The notes under the pieces: generated by a model | The model's input: only the letters and a program-made list of their open reading frames with translations | Database searches by the model: none | What the model was told of the DNA's origin: nothing | Shown here: piece by piece, positions 61,368 through 64,000 of the stretch | Numbering within the stretch: the first letter of the stretch is position 1 | Layout of the letters: the number at the start of each line of letters is the position of its first letter | Program-made: the position numbers and the translations under genes | Assembly (NCBI GenBank): GCA_944385935.1 | Contig: CALWZC010000012.1 | Location: forward strand, 26,773 to 90,772 | DNA length: 64,000 bases | Origin: an uncultured Anaerofilum sp. | GTDB lineage: Bacteria > Bacillota > Clostridia > Oscillospirales > Ruminococcaceae | Direction of reading: 5' to 3'

Positions 61368-62134
61368 GTTTTCTATCTTTGGTGGGGGTTGAGTTTAAAA
61401 AAATAAAACGCTCAAAGATATTTGTTATACTATTTATTGCAACAGTCATTCTTTGGATACCTTCAATCCTCAATGCTGAAATGAACTTTAATATGCAAGC
61501 AGAGGGGATTTCCCCTGAAAACAATTTTTTCATTCAAGGGTTTATGGGAATGGCTTGGTTTATGTTTCCCGCAAGTATGGTAGTTGGTACTGTCCTTTTG
61601 AGCCAGACAGAAAGGACAAATAAAGGTATCTTGAAAATGCTTGCTTTGCCTATTAGCACAATAAAACTTTGTTTAGCAAAATTTGTAGTGTTGCTTGCTT
61701 TAGCAGTATCACAGATTTTAATGATGGTGGGTATGTACTATATTAGTGCTGCTATTGTAACAGCAACACAAGATTACAACTTTATTTTATCCCCAATTTT
61801 TATCTTTAAAGAAATTAGTTCTATATCTATCTCAACTATTCCAATGCTTGCGTTTTTCTGGATGCTCTCGGTATGCATTCAAACTCCAATTTTTTCCATT
61901 GGAATAGGATTGGCTTCTATTGTACCATCAGTTTTAATAATTAACACAAAGGTCTGGTTTGTATACCCCATGTCATACCCATTTTTCGTAATCACTTCAG
62001 AATATGGAAAACTTGCAAAAAATCTGACAACTGCGCAGGTTGAGTTTTTTCCATGGATACCTGTAGCAATTTCCATTACCATTGTTTGTTTGTGTATTTC
62101 CTGTTTCCGCTTTGGGCAGGTAGAAAGGGAATAA
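61364..62134 (+). CDS. Lantibiotic immunity ABC permease (MutG/EpiG-like)
   Basis: 256 residues with six membrane segments. LVGVEFKKIKRSKIFVILF at the N-terminus and QTERTNKGILKMLALPISTIK near residue 85 are typical of LanG permeases. It is the second membrane half of the transporter encoded with the two genes before it. Confidence 0.85.
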   Translation: MSFLSLVGVEFKKIKRSKIFVILFIATVILWIPSILNAEMNFNMQAEGISPENNFFIQGFMGMAWFMFPASMVVGTVLLSQTERTNKGILKMLALPISTIKLCLAKFVVLLALAVSQILMMVGMYYISAAIVTATQDYNFILSPIFIFKEISSISISTIPMLAFFWMLSVCIQTPIFSIGIGLASIVPSVLIINTKVWFVYPMSYPFFVITSEYGKLAKNLTTAQVEFFPWIPVAISITIVCLCISCFRFGQVERE

Positions 62135-62139
62135 ATATT

Positions 62140-62424
62140 ATGAAAAACAAAATTTTAACTACTATAAGTACTATTATGCTTTTTATACCGTGGACTATCC
62201 TTCCTTTGAGAACTTTTCATTGGGCATTAGAGTCACCTATAGCAGAAATTATAATTTCCTGTTATGCTACATGTATGATTTTTAGTGGGATTTTTACCAT
62301 TGTTTCCTATGCAAAAGCTAAGGTACAGAATAACCTGATGAAAATAAATGTAGTGGTAAATAGTCTGTATGCTGTGTTTGGCACTTGTGCTTTTATTCTG
62401 ATGACTATTACAAGGTTTTCTTAA
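62140..62424 (+). CDS. Small membrane protein after the lantibiotic transporter
   Basis: 94 residues from the ATG at 62140, six bases after the permease stop; GGAATAAAT is a weak RBS. Three membrane segments are visible (LTTISTIMLFIPWTILPL, PIAEIIISCYATCMIFSGIF, SLYAVFGTCAFILMTI). No family was recognised; by position it is an accessory of the transporter. The 62425-62719 gap after it is AT-rich and holds no gene I can support. Confidence 0.65.
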   Translation: MKNKILTTISTIMLFIPWTILPLRTFHWALESPIAEIIISCYATCMIFSGIFTIVSYAKAKVQNNLMKINVVVNSLYAVFGTCAFILMTITRFS

Positions 62425-62719
62425 GAGGGGGATTACCTTCCTTTATCTGCTAACAGATAATAATAGAATTTTGATATTTCTACTAGAAGTACCATATTAT
62501 GTTTATCTAATCCTATATACTTTATTGACTTTAGTTATTTGATGTGGTAATATTTGGGTGTAATAAATACTGGAAATAACTTTCACTTTTCATTATTTAT
62601 GGAAACTATTGATATATTTTGTATAAAAGGGGTATTTATAATCCCAATAAATAGAGAAGATGTATAAGTGGTATGGTTTCTAAATGGAATATATTTTCTG
62701 AGAAAGAGTGTGTATGATT

Positions 62720-63622
62720 ATGCAAATAGGAAATAGTCAAAGTATGTTTACACTATCTATGCAACAAGGATTGAGTTTACCAAAAGTGATTGGAAAAATG
62801 CAAAATTTAGGATTGCAGAAAGTAGTGGCGCAAGTGAATGCTGCGTTTGCTAATAAAGAAAATCGTGATATTGTAGAACTAAGCAAAAAGGCTCAATCGC
62901 TTTTGAATACCAATACAAAAGAAACAGAGAAAGAGGAAACTTTTGGCTATCAGAAATATCCCGAAGGGATACCCCAACAAAAATGGGCAGAAGGAGCTCT
63001 AAAATGGCAGCAAACAGGAGTAAATACCTTATCTGATGCAATTGGATACGAAAAAGAAAAGTTAAAGTTTACAATTTCAAAAATAAATGAGCTGGAAAAC
63101 TTTTTGAATGGTACAGGTTCACACAGTGACCCCAATATGACAAAGGAGCTAGCCGCAACATATTTGCAAAACTATAAGCAGAGTATTAAAAACAATTATG
63201 AAGATATCATCTCATCAATAAACGGTTTTAAATATTTTGCAAATGAATATGATGATTTGTCTGGTGGAATGGTATCTGAAATGATAGGCAATGTACTTGG
63301 TTCTGTAACATTGGAATCATTGGGACTGGACAATTTATCTGATAATCCCGAAGAAATCTTGAAAGCATTAGAAAGTGCATCAAAAGTACTAGACGATATG
63401 ACAGAAAAAATCGGGAATGCTTATTCTCAAGTAAGTGGTGGTGAAAAACTAACCGCAGGAAGTTGGCGTCCGGGAGCAAACGCTTTCAATAAAGAATATT
63501 TTGCGTCTAAAATGGAGTGTGCTTCAGGTGATGTGAATGGTATTGCCCTTGGTGCTGATAAGATAATTACAATTGATTCCACGATTCATTTTGATAAGGG
63601 AACATTGGATTTATACTTGTAA
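62720..63622 (+). CDS. Hypothetical protein, 300 residues
   Basis: 300 residues from the ATG at 62720; an ATG at 62714, six bases after GAAAGAG, is an equally possible start. There is no signal peptide or membrane segment. The sequence has a long charged helical centre (YEKEKLKFTISKINELENFL, LQNYKQSIKNNYEDIISSI) and an acidic, glycine-containing end. No family was recognised. It is followed by a very strong hairpin. It is not lanthipeptide-like despite its neighbours. Confidence 0.6.
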   Translation: MQIGNSQSMFTLSMQQGLSLPKVIGKMQNLGLQKVVAQVNAAFANKENRDIVELSKKAQSLLNTNTKETEKEETFGYQKYPEGIPQQKWAEGALKWQQTGVNTLSDAIGYEKEKLKFTISKINELENFLNGTGSHSDPNMTKELAATYLQNYKQSIKNNYEDIISSINGFKYFANEYDDLSGGMVSEMIGNVLGSVTLESLGLDNLSDNPEEILKALESASKVLDDMTEKIGNAYSQVSGGEKLTAGSWRPGANAFNKEYFASKMECASGDVNGIALGADKIITIDSTIHFDKGTLDLYL

Positions 63623-63650
63623 AATAATGAAATTAAACCAATAAGCTGAA

Positions 63651-63692
63651 CCAATCCCTAAGGTTAGATTTTAATCTAGCCTTAGGGATTGG
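63651..63692 (+). terminator. Near-perfect 20-bp hairpin terminator
   Basis: 63651-63670 pairs with 63673-63692 (ends CCAATCCCTAAGG / CCTTAGGGATTGG), followed by TATTTTTAT. It ends the 300-residue gene. Confidence 0.9.
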
Positions 63693-63798
63693 TATTTTTA
63701 TATGACTAGTCTATTTTCATAAACTCTACGAAACGTAGGTTGTAACATAGAACATCTTTTTATTATAATATGGGCAAAGAATCTTTGGAGGAATGTAT

Positions 63799-63935
63799 AT
63801 GGATTTATATGTCACAGGAACAACTATTAAGTATTTACGAGAGCTAAAAAATTGACTCAAACAGAATTGGCAGAAAAAATTGGTGTAAGCAGTAAAACAA
63901 TCTCTAAATGGGAAACTTCGGTCTCCCATAGTTAA
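63799..63935 (+). pseudogene. XRE-type HTH regulator relic
   Basis: GGAGG precedes an ATG at 63799 that reads MDLYVTGTTIKYLRELKN and stops at 63853-63855. One missing A in the A6 run near 63846 breaks the frame; the other frame continues KLTQTELAEKIGVSSKTISK, the Cro/CI HTH, and ends at 63933-63935 after KWETSVSHS. The rest of the regulator is absent before the window edge. It is a relic, or an unfinished gene if both indels are sequence errors. Confidence 0.65.
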
Positions 63936-64000
63936 GGATATGGATGCAAGTTAATCAATTTTGCCGATAAATCGGTAGTAAATCTCAATCTCCTGATCTC

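Noticed and set aside
62720..63622. Lanthipeptide precursor next to the lantibiotic transporter
   Set aside because: The protein has 300 residues, no Ser/Thr/Cys-rich core and no LanB/C/M enzyme nearby.

Overview
The window looks like a chromosomal segment of a low-GC Gram-positive anaerobe (Bacillota, class Clostridia, probably a gut Oscillospiraceae/Ruminococcaceae-type organism). Reasons: strong AGGAGG-like ribosome binding sites with occasional TTG/GTG starts, a T-box in front of alaS, a class I preQ1 riboswitch, an RsgI-like anti-sigma factor, an SdpI-like protein, a CprABC/CprRK-like lantibiotic protection locus, many oxygen-sensitive or redox proteins, and DUF5107/TPR carbohydrate-type proteins. 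The species cannot be named from sequence alone. No rRNA, tRNA, CRISPR array, prophage or intact insertion sequence was seen.

Layout. 0-4.2 kb: the N-terminal part of a nitrite/sulfite reductase (minus), then an ArsC-like phosphatase fold protein, an RluA pseudouridine synthase, an AIM24 protein and a type I asparaginase. 4.2-9.6 kb: two large minus-strand DUF5107/TPR paralogues with a divergent, frameshifted AraC regulator. 9.8-14.1 kb: a decaying accessory stretch (broken AraC, LacI relic, intact LysR, two broken flavodoxin-like genes, one with a 60-bp duplication, and an intact aldo/keto reductase). 14.4-28.8 kb: TelA-like protein, aconitase-family hydratase (YbhJ-like), flavoprotein, an ECF sigma/anti-sigma/secreted-repeat-protein cluster, peptide deformylase, Spx/ArsC-like protein, TrmO, and a membrane protein-Hsp70-giant J-domain protein module. 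28.9-31.3 kb: a minus-strand operon (nucleoside hydrolase, ECF S component, short-chain dehydrogenase) behind a preQ1-I riboswitch with its own terminator, most simply read as a queuosine/queuine salvage operon with an unusual enzyme content. 31.4-36.8 kb: SdpI-like protein, a LysR-linked cluster (acetyltransferase, cyclophilin-like lipoprotein, CMD-cupin fusion) and a class B penicillin-binding protein. 36.8-41.0 kb: MarR-controlled heterodimeric ABC exporter. 41.1-50.5 kb: core genes (T-box-alaS, HIT, phosphoribosyltransferase, comEC, holA, an RNase M5-HAD fusion, zinc-ribbon membrane protein). 50.5-63.9 kb: an AT-rich accessory region with a PARG-like macro-domain protein, several small immunity-like orphans (DUF4303, frameshifted SUKH-like), a nucleotidyltransferase-like gene with a 42-bp duplication, a LytTR regulator with a membrane partner, a two-component system divergent from a lantibiotic-protection ABC transporter, a 300-residue orphan and an XRE regulator relic at the edge.

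The most interesting signals are the riboswitch-linked nucleoside hydrolase/S-component/SDR operon, the Hsp70 plus very large J-domain protein carrying HPE instead of HPD, the ECF sigma factor cluster with a secreted NFVD-repeat protein, the RNase M5-HAD fusion, and the toxin-less immunity-like gene array. Several genes carry single-base indels, some in homopolymer runs; real decay and sequence error cannot be separated here.
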